A stretch of 64,000 bases of DNA, taken from the NCBI GenBank assembly GCA_022376515.1, contig WTXI01000073.1:101386-165385 (forward strand), read 5' to 3'. The translations under genes and the position numbers were made by a program. The DNA comes from Lactifluus volemus. Its lineage: Eukaryota; Basidiomycota; Agaricomycetes; Russulales; Russulaceae. Positions 10,617 to 22,600 of the stretch are shown one piece after another; the stretch's first letter is position 1; each line of letters starts with the position of its first letter. A model generated the notes under the pieces. It was not told the DNA's origin. It saw nothing but the letters and a program-made list of their open reading frames with translations, and ran no database searches.

Positions 10617-13600
10617 ATGTCTTCGGTTAACGATGCTGCTGTCCCTTCTCCCAACTTGCAACTCATTCTCAGTGCCGCCTTGGCAAACTACTCGAAGCAG
10701 ACAGGGAAAGACCTTCAGTGTGATCCACTATCTACCGAAATCCAACGTTGCAAGTCCCCCGATGATATCTCGAACCTTTTAAAGAAGCACGCAGAGAAGC
10801 TCGATAAAAGCGACGACTCAAAATTGATGAAATATCTGAACCACATCGTGGATGGCTTGTATAGCTTATCGACCAATCCGGTCCTCAGCGCAGGTGCTAG
10901 CCTAGTAAGTCAAACCGGGTTTGTCTGTCCACTGTTGCTGTATCTTGACGGCTATTGTAGGCATTCCCGCCCGCACAAATAGTGTTTTCTGGTATCAGCG
11001 TCCTTCTCGCCGTGCGTGTTTTCTTTGTCGTGTCAAATTACCTATTTATCACATCTGGGTCGATTAGGCTGCCAAAGGCGTCAAGGATGGCCACGATACA
11101 CTTGTCGATGTCTTTGAGTGCCTCGAAAACTTCCTCATGCGCCTCGCGAGTTATACTCGACCCGAGATCGAACCCACTCCGGCGATGACCGAAATACTAG
11201 TCAAGATTTTGACCGAGTTCCTTTCGGTACTCTCCCTCGCGACAAAGTGGATGAATGAGGGACGGCTCAGTACGTTCTTCCTTTCTTAGAACTTCTTTGG
11301 CCCAACTGTCCACAGAGAAATTTGCAAAGAAGTTACTTGGCGACAATGATTTCCAGGCGGTGTTAAGAAGGATCGATAGACTCACGCAAGAGGAGTCTCG
11401 GGCAACCGCAGTGCAGACTTTGGAGATCATCTGTGGTCTCGTGAATAATATGACGGTAGTGATGGAAGGTGCGGCTCATACCTGAATCCTATGACCATGT
11501 GTATGGTACTTATTCCTTATCCGAGTAGATGGAAAGGCGTCTACGGAAGGCATTCGGCAAGCTTTAGGTGTGTCTAACTCATACTTCAGAATGAAACGTT
11601 TTAACCTGTGGGCCCAAGTTCTCATGCAATACGCGGCAGAGCAAATCAACAAGGCAAACCGTTTGTGCCTCATACTGCCTCCATTTGGACGTTGATTGTG
11701 ACGTAGCTACCATAGGTGACCAATTACAAGAAAGATTTCGACGTTGGCTATCTCCTCCGGATCCGTCCACCAACCACAATATTGCTTGCAAGGCACATCA
11801 TGATGGTACCGCGTTATGGTTTATTCAAGGAGATACCTTCAAAGAATGGAAAGAGACTGGTTTGCTTTTATGGATACATGGGAACCGTAAGTGTCTCTCC
11901 CAATTGTGGGTCTTGCTGCGTCTGATAGTCTCCTGTATTGTAGCCGGTTGTGGAAAGAGTGTGCTGTGGTACGTGATGTGTCTGTCACGGCTGCCTGAAT
12001 GATGCACTCACTCCCATGAGAAGCTCAACGATCATTCAGGAGGTTCAAGACTTGCGCGATGCTGGGTTGGCCACCTTCGGGTATTTTTATTTCGACTTTC
12101 GTGACGCGTCTAAGCGGGACACCCGGAGCTTGTTGTCATCGCTTCTTATTCAATTCTGTGCTCAATCTGATCCCTTCTGTCAAATTCTTGCTGGTCTCTA
12201 CTCAAAGTACGATCATGGATCTCGACAGCCTAGTGACGATGTGCTCTTACAATGCTTGAAGAAGATGCTCGAACTTCCAGAGCAAGGCCCACTTTACCTG
12301 ATCATAGACGCACTGGATGAATGCCCAAATTCGTCTGGGTTCCCTACACAACGCAAACAAGCCCTTGATATTGTCCAGGAGCTTGTCAACATCCGACATC
12401 CATGTCTACATGTCTGCATCACCAGTCGTCCTGAGGCAGACATCCGTGCCGTTCTCGAACCCCTAGCAGTCCATAACATCTCTCTCCACAACGAATCTGG
12501 ACAACACCAGGATATTATCGACTACATCCACTCTGTGGTTCGCTCAGACCTGAAGATGCGAGGCTGGAGAGAAGAGGATAAGATATTGGTGATTGACACT
12601 CTCGCACTCAAAGCTGGTGGGATGTAAGTTGTGATTGACTTGGTTATACTATAGTGCGTGCTCACATGATGAGATAGGTTTCGGTGGGTCCACTGCCAAA
12701 TCGAAAGGTTGAGTCGGTGCTTTCCCCAGAGCATCAGACGAGCGTTGAATGAGTTGCCAAAGACTCTGGACGAGACATATGACCGGACTTTGGAAGACAT
12801 CGATGAGGAGATGCGGGGATACACATATCGCCTATTCCAATGCCTCACAGTATCCGTTCGCCCACTTCGTGTGAAGGAACTCGTCGAGGTCTTTGCGATT
12901 GAGCTGGACGCGGGAACGATGCCTGGATTTGATGCAAATTGGCGTCCCGAGGATGCAGAGGAAGCTGTGATGTCGGCATGCTCTACTTTAGTCACCATTG
13001 TTGAGGACGACGGTTCGAAAATTGTGCAGTTCTCCCACTTCACTGTGAAGGAGTATCTGACATCAAGTCGGCTGGCGAACTCAAATCTTGTTTCTCACTA
13101 TCACATTCCTCTACTGTCCGCACATACATTCCTCGCACGGGCTTGCCTTTGCATACTACTTCAACTAGATGACACAATGGACGAAGGTCGCATCAAGAAT
13201 TCCCCCTGGCTAAATATGCAGCGCAGTATTGGATCAATCATGCACAGTTTGAGGGTGTATCATCGCTCATCCAAGATGAGATGGACTACCTCTTTGACAA
13301 GGACAAACCACATTTTGCGTGCTGGCTCTGGGGATACAATATCGATCTACCCTGGAAGTCATTTTTTTTCACTGGTTCCCTGAAGAAACCCGATGCACTC
13401 CCACTGTATTATGCTGCGCTTTGCGGTTTCCGCGATACAATAGAACGTCTAATCTATACAAGCCCAGAAGATGTCCACGCTAATGGCGGAACGCACGTGA
13501 CTCCACTCCACGCTGCGTCGGCCGAAGGTCATCTGGAAGTTACGCTTTTCCTACTGGATCACGGTGCTGATTTGAATGCTCGGGACAACGACGGAGAAAA

Positions 13601-14276
13601 TCCATTACACTTGGCATCGAGATCTCGGCATGCCAGGGTCATAAGAGCGCTACTTGGCCGCGGCGCAGATCCAAACTCGGTCACTGACCGAAAGAAGACT
13701 TCATTGTTAATCGCGTCGGAGCACGGAGACCTTGTGGCCGCCAGTCTGCTATTGGAGCATGGCGCTGACTTGAATCTCCGGGATGAGTGTAATTGGAGTC
13801 CTCTCGAGAATGCATCGTTTTACGGGCATTGCGACATTGCACAATTATTATTCAATCACGGCGCGAATGCCAACGAACAGGACGAATATGACTTTTCTCC
13901 ATTACACATTGCATCGTATTGTGGACAACTTGCGACTGCACGGATGCTCATTGAGCGTGGTGCAAGCGTGGATCTTCGGACTCGGGGGAACGAGACCCCT
14001 TTGCACATGGCGTCGATATATGGATTCGTGGAGGTTGTGCGGCTGTTGCTTGACCGTGGTGCTGATGTGAACGCACAGGATGAGGCTGTACTCACCCCGT
14101 TGCATTTAGCGGCAGAATATGGACATCTCCAGGTTGCCGAGGTTCTACTCGAGCATAGGGCGGATCTGGATCTCCAAAACGAGAATGGCCAGACGCCTTT
14201 GCAAGTCGCTTTGGGGAAGTCTCACGACGAACTTGCGCAATTACTATCAAAGCGTGCTGGTGAGGAGGAGGCGTAG
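10617..14276 (+). pseudogene. NLR2: Goodbye-NACHT-ankyrin gene with 1-nt frameshift
   Basis: Every exon junction of NLR1 is conserved at +6368 (10617-10904, 10961-11011, 11068-11269, 11316-11468, 11529-11567, 11707-11886, 11944-11968, 12024-12623, then 12678 onward). The P-loop is GCGKS, while Walker B DALDE and TSRPE are intact. Near 13198-13201 this copy reads AAGAATTCCCCC where copies 3 and 4 have one more base, so the frame is lost just before the ankyrin domain and ends at 13383. The ankyrin repeats continue intact in the shifted frame to TAG at 14274-14276. It might still make a Goodbye-NACHT protein without repeats. Confidence 0.8.
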
Positions 14277-14746
14277 GGTATAACCGAACGCATGGTTGGA
14301 AGTGGGATGCGGAATCAAAGACAGCCTATCATAATATATTTTGTAGATCTGGTTCTGAAAAAGGAGTCTTTACTAGTACCAGGCGTTCTCTGGGTTCCCG
14401 CAAATATCAAGATGGAGAAGATGGAGTGAGATCTTTTGCTTCACTTATCCGAAAGTCCTTGCGCCTCTCGTTGAGCTTGCTAGCGTGAGAAATCGGCAAA
14501 GGCAAATGGATCTCCGCAACGGATGCATCCGGGACCAATCGACCCTATGTGAAGCCAGCTTTAGGCTGTCGCACGTTTAGAGAGATTGAGAACGAAGACT
14601 CGAATTACATCTAAACCACAGCGTAATATAAACGAAAGGGTAGCCATAGTTACACAGCGTGGGTCTTTGCAACGATAACTCCAACGAATTTACCCGTATG
14701 ATCCAACGCTATTTTCAGGATAAATTAGACATTTAGGCTCTAAAAA
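14277..14746. other. Spacer downstream of NLR2, left target of KDZ insertion
   Basis: This is the same conserved 3' spacer as in units 1, 3 and 4, ending at GGCTCTAAAAA. The last seven bases, CTAAAAA (14740-14746), are duplicated at 33074-33080 on the far side of the KDZ transposon. Confidence 0.6.
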
Positions 14747-14919
14747 CACATAGTCAAACTACAATGTATCGACTCAATCGGCCCAGCGAAGACATACAAT
14801 GTATCGACTCAGTCGGGCCAGCGGGCCCGCTAGCCACTCAGCGGACATACCATATTAGGCTCTAGCGGTCATACCATATTAGGCTCCAGCTGACATACCA
14901 TATTAGAGCGGCAGCAACC
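14747..14919 (+). repeat. Left terminal inverted repeat of the KDZ element
   Basis: It matches the reverse complement of 32903-33073 almost base for base. Inside are nested direct repeats: two copies of ACAATGTATCGACTCA-(A/G)TCGG, and three copies of CATACCATATTAG followed by GCTC or AGCG. Such nested motifs are plausible transposase-binding sites. Confidence 0.9.
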
Positions 14920-15995
14920 TTTGGCTGCAACCTTTCGGCAGCAATCTCTCGGCAGTGACTTTTCGGCAGTGACATTTTGGCAGCGACGTTTCGGCAGTGA
15001 TGTTTCGGCAGCGATCTTTTGGCAGTGACCCTTAGGCAGCGACGTTTTGGCAGCAGCGTCTCTGCAGTGATGTTTCGGCAGCGACGTTTCGGCAGCGACG
15101 TTTCGGCAGCGGCGTCTCGGCAGTGACATCTCGGCAGTGATGTTTTCGCAGTGACGGCAGCGACGTTTCTGCAGTGACATCTCGACCTGTTGGCCGCTAC
15201 CTTTGGCAGCAGCGTCTCGGCAGCGACATTTCAGCAGTGACGTCTCGGCAGTGATGTTTCGGCAGTAACATTTAGGCCGCGACCTTTTGGCAGCAGCGTC
15301 TCGGCAGTGACGCTTCGGCAGCGACCTTTTGGCAGCGACGTTTCGGCAGCGGCGTCTCGGCAGTGACATCTCGGCAGCGTTGTTTCTGCAGTGGCATCAG
15401 CGACGTTTCTGCAGTGACATCTCGACCTGTTGGCCGCGACCTTTGGCAGCAGCGTCTCGGCAGTGACGCTTCGGCAGCGACATTTCGGCAGCATTGTTTC
15501 GGCAGCATTGCTTCGGCAGCATTGTTTCGGCAGCGTTGTTTCGGCAGCATTGTTTCGGCAGCGTTGTTTCGGCAGTGATATCTTGGCAGTGATGTATCGG
15601 CAGTACCATTTTGGCCATGACCTTTTGGCAGCAGCGTCTCGGCAGTGACGCTTCGGCAGCGACATTTCGGCGGCGACATTTCGGCAGCGACATTTCGGCA
15701 GCAATATTTCGGCAGCATTGTTTCGGCAGCGTTGTTTCGGCAGTGACATCTTGGCAGTGATGTATCGGCAGTACCATTTTGGCCATGACCTTTTGGCAGC
15801 AGCATCTCGGCAGTGACGCTTCGGCAGCGACATGTCGGCAGCAATGTTTCGGCAGTAATGTTTCGGCAGCATTGTTTCGGCAGCGTTGTTTCGGCAGTGA
15901 CATCTCGGCAGTGATGGATCGGCAGTAACATTTTGGCCGTGACCTTTTGGCAGCAGCATCTCGGCAGTGACGTTTTAGCAGCGATGTTTCTGCAG
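14920..15995 (+). repeat. Left subterminal CGGCAG minisatellite
   Basis: About 1.08 kb consists of imperfect 15-17 bp units of the form TTTCGGCAG(T/C)(G/A)A..., with several longer higher-order units (for example near 15605-15660 and 15785-15840). The same family in inverted orientation forms the right subterminal array. All long ORFs here, rich in Cys, Arg and Ala, are by-products of the repeat. Confidence 0.9.
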
Positions 15996-16262
15996 CAGAT
16001 CCTTCGGTAGGACGTTTCGGCAGACCTTTTTGCATTGACGTTTTGGCTTGCACATCACTGTTGCTGTTTGGCAAACCTGTAGTGCCGATCAAGCTCTGGA
16101 ACAGCAGAACTGGTGCTTTACAGTAATCCCACCACCATGATACTGTGGCTACAATGATGTGTGGCACATTCTCATAACGAACCGACAAGCCCAGAACTCA
16201 TCCTTCTGTATATTACATTGACAAATGCGGGTACTCGCTCTTCACATTCGACAAAAGATTCC

Positions 16263-18399
16263 TCATGCACTAGAATCATCTAAGACAGATCCACTATCAA
16301 CATATTCATCTGGGTCACCAAAGCCAGTAAAGTCAGCTACAGTCCATCTACCCTGTTCGAGTCTCCTATTAGTAGATGTGCTAGACTCATCTTCATTCAT
16401 ACGATTGGCAGATGGTTCATCATCCGAATCACCATCATCCATCAGTGCATAATATGTTTGCATACCAATGTTGAATTGTGAATCATTCTCATCTGAGTCA
16501 CCACTGGCAATGTCATTAAGAGCATTGAGGACATCTCTGCCAGAGGGTGGTGCAGATGTGATGGATGGACTAGAGTGCCGAGAATGACTTGACATGGGTG
16601 GTGGACTTGGAGATGGAGAAATGTCAGACATGAGAGCAGCCAGAGCGGCTTTACCAGATATAGGATTGGATGGTGAATGTAAATGGTCACTGCTCGAGGG
16701 CCTGGTGATATTGTCATCGGCAATCTCGGCAGGCGCAGTATCATCGGCAGGCGCGGTATCATCGGTAGGCGCGGTATCATCGACAGGTGCGGCAATGGCA
16801 CCAGGTGCGACAGGCGCGATATTTGCATCATCGGTGCTAGTATCTGCACTAGAAGTTGAAGTTCGAGAAGGTGACTTGGATAGTTGGGACAGTGCAACAT
16901 CGCTGCCATGTTGTAAGGCCCCACTTGGCACACGAGCACGAGGGCGGCACAGAGGGAATTCCCGAAAATGAGCCGGATATTTTCGTCTTGTAAGACGACG
17001 CACAGCGTCCACGGTAACAGGGGAATGTATTGCAGAGTTTCTTGGGTCCGATGTGACCTCGGAATATTCCCCAGAAAATTTCCCCTCCTTCAATGACTCA
17101 TCATAGCCAGAGTGTGGACGTTTATAGCCATTGTCTCCTGCACGAAATAATCCACGAATGTCATCTTCATCAAGGTCTATTCCCCATGTCCACTTCAGAG
17201 ATGGCTGAGGGAACTGTTGATGGTGATTACGGATGGCCTCAGCATGCTGCTGAAAGATGGCAACCAGCTCTCTCCTAGTCAGGTCCTGTGGCTTCCGCTT
17301 GCGTAGCTGTCGTGTAGCTCCTGGTTCTTCTGGTGGCATTTCTGCAGTACTGGGGGTGGGTCCTGGAGTTGGGGAAGATGTGGCGGACACGTCTGGAGGG
17401 GGTAAAGTCGTATCGTGTGTCTCTTTGATAACGGCCGCTTCAAAAAGCCTGTTGAATCCTGAAGCACGCCTCGTGGTTAACACATATCGGTCTGTAATTT
17501 TCTGGCCCAGTGTGTTTAACTCTCTGAAAAGATATCGCACATCATTTCCAGTAAACACGGCCAATTTGTGGTACACTATGCAGCACCCGCAGTCAACTTT
17601 TGGTGGTGGTAGCCCAAGTGATTTCAAGAGAGATGTCGGAGTTAGTAGTGATGATGCCTCCGGTGCCGCTGCCGCCGACATTTCCGATGCCGCTGCCGCC
17701 GACGTTTCCGATGCCACTGCCGCCGACGTTTCCGATGCCGCTGCCGCCGACGTTTCCGATGCCGATGCCGACGACGTTGCCGGTGCCGATGCCGCCGACG
17801 CTGCCGACGTTTCCGATGCCGCCGACGTTGCCGGTGCCGACGACGTCCCTGTTGGAGTGTGTGTTGCCGATGCCTCCGGTGCTTCCCGCTGTTGTCGATG
17901 GAACAACATACATTCGTGAAGAGTTTTACGGCTGAGTAGTTCGGGGTTGGGATCGATAACAGAGCTGGTCCACCAGTCTAGCATGTAATTTTCTACTAGA
18001 CCAGGTACGCAACTGGGATGATTGCCTGCATCCAACATAAGACGAGTGTCCAGTGTTAAAAAAAAGGGCAGGTCGTTGTCGTCGGCCCTGGGGTCCAATT
18101 TCTCGTAACATGAAATGAGGAAGTTGGTTATATTAGGGATGGTGGTCATGTCCCTAACTGCTGTTGATATTCCAATATGTATCAAGGATAGTTCCTTCAC
18201 ACAATTAGCAAATGAAACAAGGAAATAAGGTGATTCTTACTAGTTCTTGTACAATACATTTTTGGATTATCTTTTTTTGAGACATCTCAGTCTGTTTTTC
18301 CATAGCTGTTAGTGCAGCCCGGAATCTTGAATCGCAATAGTCGACTACATCTTGAATAGACACCTCAAGAGGGTCTAATCCAGTGTGAGAGGATGACAT
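16263..18399 (-). CDS. KDZ passenger gene 1, uncharacterised (696 aa)
   Basis: Two exons on the minus strand, 18399-18241 and 18194-16263, are joined in phase across a 46-bp intron (GTAAGA...GTGAAG). The N-terminal 180 residues are ordered and include a short coiled-coil-like exon (MEKQTEMSQKK) and LTLDTRLMLDAGN. Residues near 180-240 are a Ser/Ala/Thr repeat encoded by a TGCCG-type minisatellite. A middle block (FTGNDVRYLFRELNTLGQ, WTWGIDLDEDDIRGLF) looks conserved, and the C-terminus is acidic and Ser-rich. No known domain is recognised. Its location inside the transposon makes it a passenger or accessory factor. Confidence 0.65.
16733..16805. repeat. 21-bp minisatellite in passenger gene 1
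   Basis: About four units of ATCGGCAGGCGCGGTATC encode an acidic PADDTA/PTDDTA repeat on the minus strand. The core is CGGCAGG. Confidence 0.7.
17656..17852. repeat. Coding minisatellite GCCGCTGCCGACGTTTCCGAT
   Basis: About nine imperfect 21- to 24-bp units encode the SETSAAAA/SAASAP-like repeat of passenger gene 1 on the minus strand. The core is TGCCG. Confidence 0.8.
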
Positions 18400-19674
18400 T
18401 GTATAGGGCAGAAAGATCAAGAGAAAGATTGTACTGATGGTAGTGGATCGATGTCAAGATGTAAGCGTGACTATCAGATGAGTGATCTTCTCGAACATCG
18501 TCACTGTGACATTGTGACATAGTCCGACTCAGCTCCCATTTTGGGGCTGCTGGAGAATTTGAGAATTTTCCTCTTTTGGGTATACACACATTATATATTA
18601 TATAATACATATGGGCCGGCGCTCGGAGTCAGAGTCAGAGCCCAGGACTTGTATCTTGTGGCTGTGTATGTTGTAATATTGATTACGGCGGTTGTGATCT
18701 CGATTACGACTGCGCCACCGACCCCACTCGACACGAACACGCCGACACGAGCCACGAGAACAGCGCATCAATCGCGTGAAAAGTCAATTGGGGCGCATCT
18801 CGGTTTGATATTTATGCAAACCACTAATGTTTTCTTAAAAATTTCGAGGTCCTTTGTATGATACAAAACGAGCACAGGCGTTCGTCATCACCTCGTCTGG
18901 TGGTTCCCATTCTCCCCGCTTTGTTGTCATTTTACCTTCAAAATGAGCACAGCTGCGTGCATTGCCCTCAACAGGGCATTACCCTGTTTTATTATGATGT
19001 AGTAGTCTCCACTCGATATCTCGAGTGCTTTTCGTGTTTTGTTCTTTCCAAGCTTATGATATTTTTTCTCCACTTCTTTTCTTTGAAATAACATGAAAAA
19101 CAAATAGCATACTTGTATCAAATACGAGCCAAAGTGCTCTAGTAAAATGTAACAAGTTGACCCACTGTTCCCTTGTGTAAATGCACCTGCGTTCGCCCCG
19201 CTTCCCCCTCGCATATAATCATTCCCTCGACCCATAACTCGTTTTGGCATTATCTTGTCTTCTTGTGCCAACCTTCTCATCTTTCATCTCAGGCTGCATT
19301 CCCTTCTCCCTTCTACCTATAGACCATCTGTGAAAGGGACAATATTCCATTGTAAGAGCCTGATTGATTTTGTCTACAATGCATGTTTTGAAAAGGGAAA
19401 GCCTCTATAATATGATGCACAAGGCAAGTACATTGCACACCTCCTTTCATACACATTGAATCACTGATCTATGCTTGATGTGGGGTGTGTGCACTGTGCA
19501 CACCTCCCACAGATAACTTGGAAAGCCCAGGCCCTCTAAAGCCAAGCCCAGGCAGGGGCTTTTGTGCCAAGCTGACCCCTTTAAACTACTAAGACTCAAG
19601 CTGTAACAATACTAATTTGATCACTTAGTTCAAGTGATTGCCACTAGTGAACTTGAATATCCTATTTATAGGCT
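18400..19674. other. Gene-free spacer inside the KDZ element
   Basis: No ORF here has convincing composition or splice support. It contains the 5' region of passenger gene 1 and the 3' region of the transposase gene, with AT-rich stretches and no tandem arrays. Confidence 0.5.
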
Positions 19675-22600
19675 TTATAAAAAAGGTGTGATATATATAC
19701 TGTTAGTTCTTTTGAATGAATCATTGGCATCTTGAGCCATCCAACCCCACATTGCTGCTTTGCGAGCAGCATATGCTGCTGGTCCAGTAGCTTGATTGTC
19801 ATTTGCCATTGTTCTTCGTCGCTCCCAATCCTCCTGCTTATGGATAAAAAAACGCACTGTCCACTGCATCTCATATCCAACAAGAATGACCTCTTCTTTC
19901 CAGCGCTGCTTCTGTGCACGTGCACGTAGCCAATGGACTCGTTGAACTAATAGGATGTGTTTAGCTATAACATTCACAAGATTTAAGAAAAACACACACA
20001 TTCCTGCAAGGCTTGTGTGCTTCCTTGGTCTATGTTTGACTCAACTTGCCATATCCAAGAGAGCTGAAGTGTTGAAGAGCCAGGTTTGTTGGGGTCTAAT
20101 AGTGCAGTACTTGATTTGACATCCTTTTTTGATAAGACCCTAAACTTGGATAAGATCTTCTTATTTGCGCCAAGCCGGGTCATTGCCAACTGGCACCTGC
20201 TATATACCCGGCAATAAAAGGAAATCCGGTCATTCAGCTGGACAACTGCTGATCTTGCACGACTGCTAACTGTTTTGCGTGGAGCAACACGCAAAACATG
20301 AGAGTATTGAAATGATTTGTCTGCAATTGTTTCTCGCAAAGAGTTGAGAAGCCGGGCAGCCTGCTGCTCTCTAAGTATCAATTCAATTGCCCGATGCAAA
20401 GGGTTAGGAGATTGAGATGTAGATGGCATAGACAATGGCATAGAGTGAACTGAAAATGTTTGTCCTATAGGAGAGGATGCCGAGTCTGCCGTTGCCGTTG
20501 CCGAGATTGCCGTTGCCGAGCCCGCCGTTGCCGAGATTGCCGTTGCCGAGCCCGCTGTTGCCGAGCCCGCCATTGCCATGCTTGCCATTGCCGTGCCTGC
20601 AGTTGCCAAGTCTGCCGTTGCCGAGCCCGCTATTGCCGTGCTTGCCGTTGCTGTGCCTGCCGTTGCCGAGTCTGCCATTTCCCAATGTGTTGTTGCCAAA
20701 TGTGCCACTGCTGACTGTGCAGCTGATTGTGTGCTGGTTAACTCTGTGGCTATTAGCCATGTGAGCAACAACTACATTGAGAGTGTTGGTAGAGATTGAG
20801 CTCACATATCATCAGGTCCTCTTCGTCAAGGTCATCAAATGAAAAGGGTTCCGTATCTTCAATGATCTGGTTGAATTCTCCAGAGATGCCTGGAACACGC
20901 TGCCGAAGTGTCTGAAGCACCAAGAATTGAGCATTGAGAGATTCAGACAATTGTCGAAGGTGTTTGTCATCCTTCTCCGAGTGACCTCTACTAGAGCATC
21001 GTCGTAAGTGATCCTGAAGTTCAATTCTTTCAAATGCTATTAGTTTATAACATAGTGAGAATATAATATAATAATTACTGTTTTTCTTCGACATTCAGTG
21101 CCATTTGGACCCACTCCTCCACTAAAGTGTAATCTCTTCCCTCTGTAGGAAGCATTGATTCATCATTTTGTTTGGGTTTTTGCACACGAAGAATATCCAT
21201 TGCTGCTGGATCGGTAAGGCGGCGAGACTCGGCAAGTTCAATCTCTATCTCCCACTGTGCTCGGTTGGCTACACTAATAGTGGATGATAAGTTTTCAAAG
21301 TATTGCCCTGTTGTGTGTGCCATAGCTGATGCTTGAGAATATCTGGTGCACAAGGTGGAAGCTTCAAAATGCGTATACAGTAAGCTGATGACACTAACAC
21401 TATCAAAGCAATTTTTACTAACCTATGTTAAGCATTTTTTTGTGATTTGAGTCTGTGGCATGGTCATCAATAGTCTCTGCACGATTTGCTAGTGTTGCTG
21501 TGCGAACAGTGGGTGTAATGGCATTTAGAGATGACCACAGTGTCTCCAAGATTTCACCTGCTGTAACTGCTGCACCTGGAATAAATGATGTTGCAAAGCG
21601 AAAGAAGCACTCCTCCTTGTGGCCATGCACATGAAATAGACCAATAGCACGATCCAGGGATAATTTCTCTGGCAACAGATGGCCAATGCGGTCCTGAAGA
21701 TGAACAAAATACTGACAGGCAATATCATAAATGAGCATTGCACCCTGTGTGGGGTCCACATTTGTTCGTTTTAGAGCTTGTAAGAGTACCCAATCCACAT
21801 TTTTTTGTTGCTCTCCTCGAAAGAGATTTGCAATGCCATTTGGAGCAAAGAAGCCATGGCGAGCACAAGCAACAGCCACAACACCAGTAACATCACAGGC
21901 TTTAGACCCTAGCATTGCCAGCTCAATAGCACGAAACTGATTTGAACATGGGGCTTTCTGTATAAGAATAAATCAGCTAAACCTATATGCTTTTACTCAA
22001 GTGATTTATACAGAAAAGCCATTCATCACTGAAATTAGCAAAAATAAGATACTCACAGTTTGGCGTTCTACTGCACTTGCTAAGAAGCGCTCATAATCCT
22101 CTGTCTTTGACATCATTCCACCACCTTCTGAAAGCCAGACTTCAGATTTATTCTTCTGCCTGATGTGGTCTGCCTTGAAGTTGCCATCAGCTACAAATAG
22201 CCGTTTATACACCCATCTAAATAAGAGTAAGTTCACTAGAAGTTCTATAAATACTCTAAAACGCACGCATTAGGATCTTCCTTCCAATTTGATGGCAAAT
22301 TGATGCCAGACTGTGGACAAGCTGGACAGAAGTTGGCAAGTTCCCCTGGTGTGGGCTGATTGAAATCAACTGCCTCATGCCCATATCCTGCCCACTTTAT
22401 CTTTTTCAGCCATCTCCATGCACGAGATAGCCTTAGCAGTTCCTGATATAAATTTGGTGTGCGTGATGGTGCCATGGGATAGGTGAGACGGCGAAGCTTT
22501 TGGAAGTATTGATAGGCAGATGCTTTGCATTCCAAATTTGAGATGCGAAAGTCATCTAATACTGCTACAGTGAAAAGTGTCTGATAGCGAGAGAAGGTTG

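Noticed and set aside
14920..15995. Regularly spaced repeats resembling a CRISPR array
   Set aside because: Units are contiguous and imperfect with no unique spacers, and the same family is inverted at the other transposon end; this is a subterminal minisatellite in a eukaryote.
15231..16188. Long Cys/Arg/Ala-rich minus-strand ORFs (over 200 codons, in several overlapping frames)
   Set aside because: All three frames of the repeat are open because of its composition; no splice sites or family resemblance.
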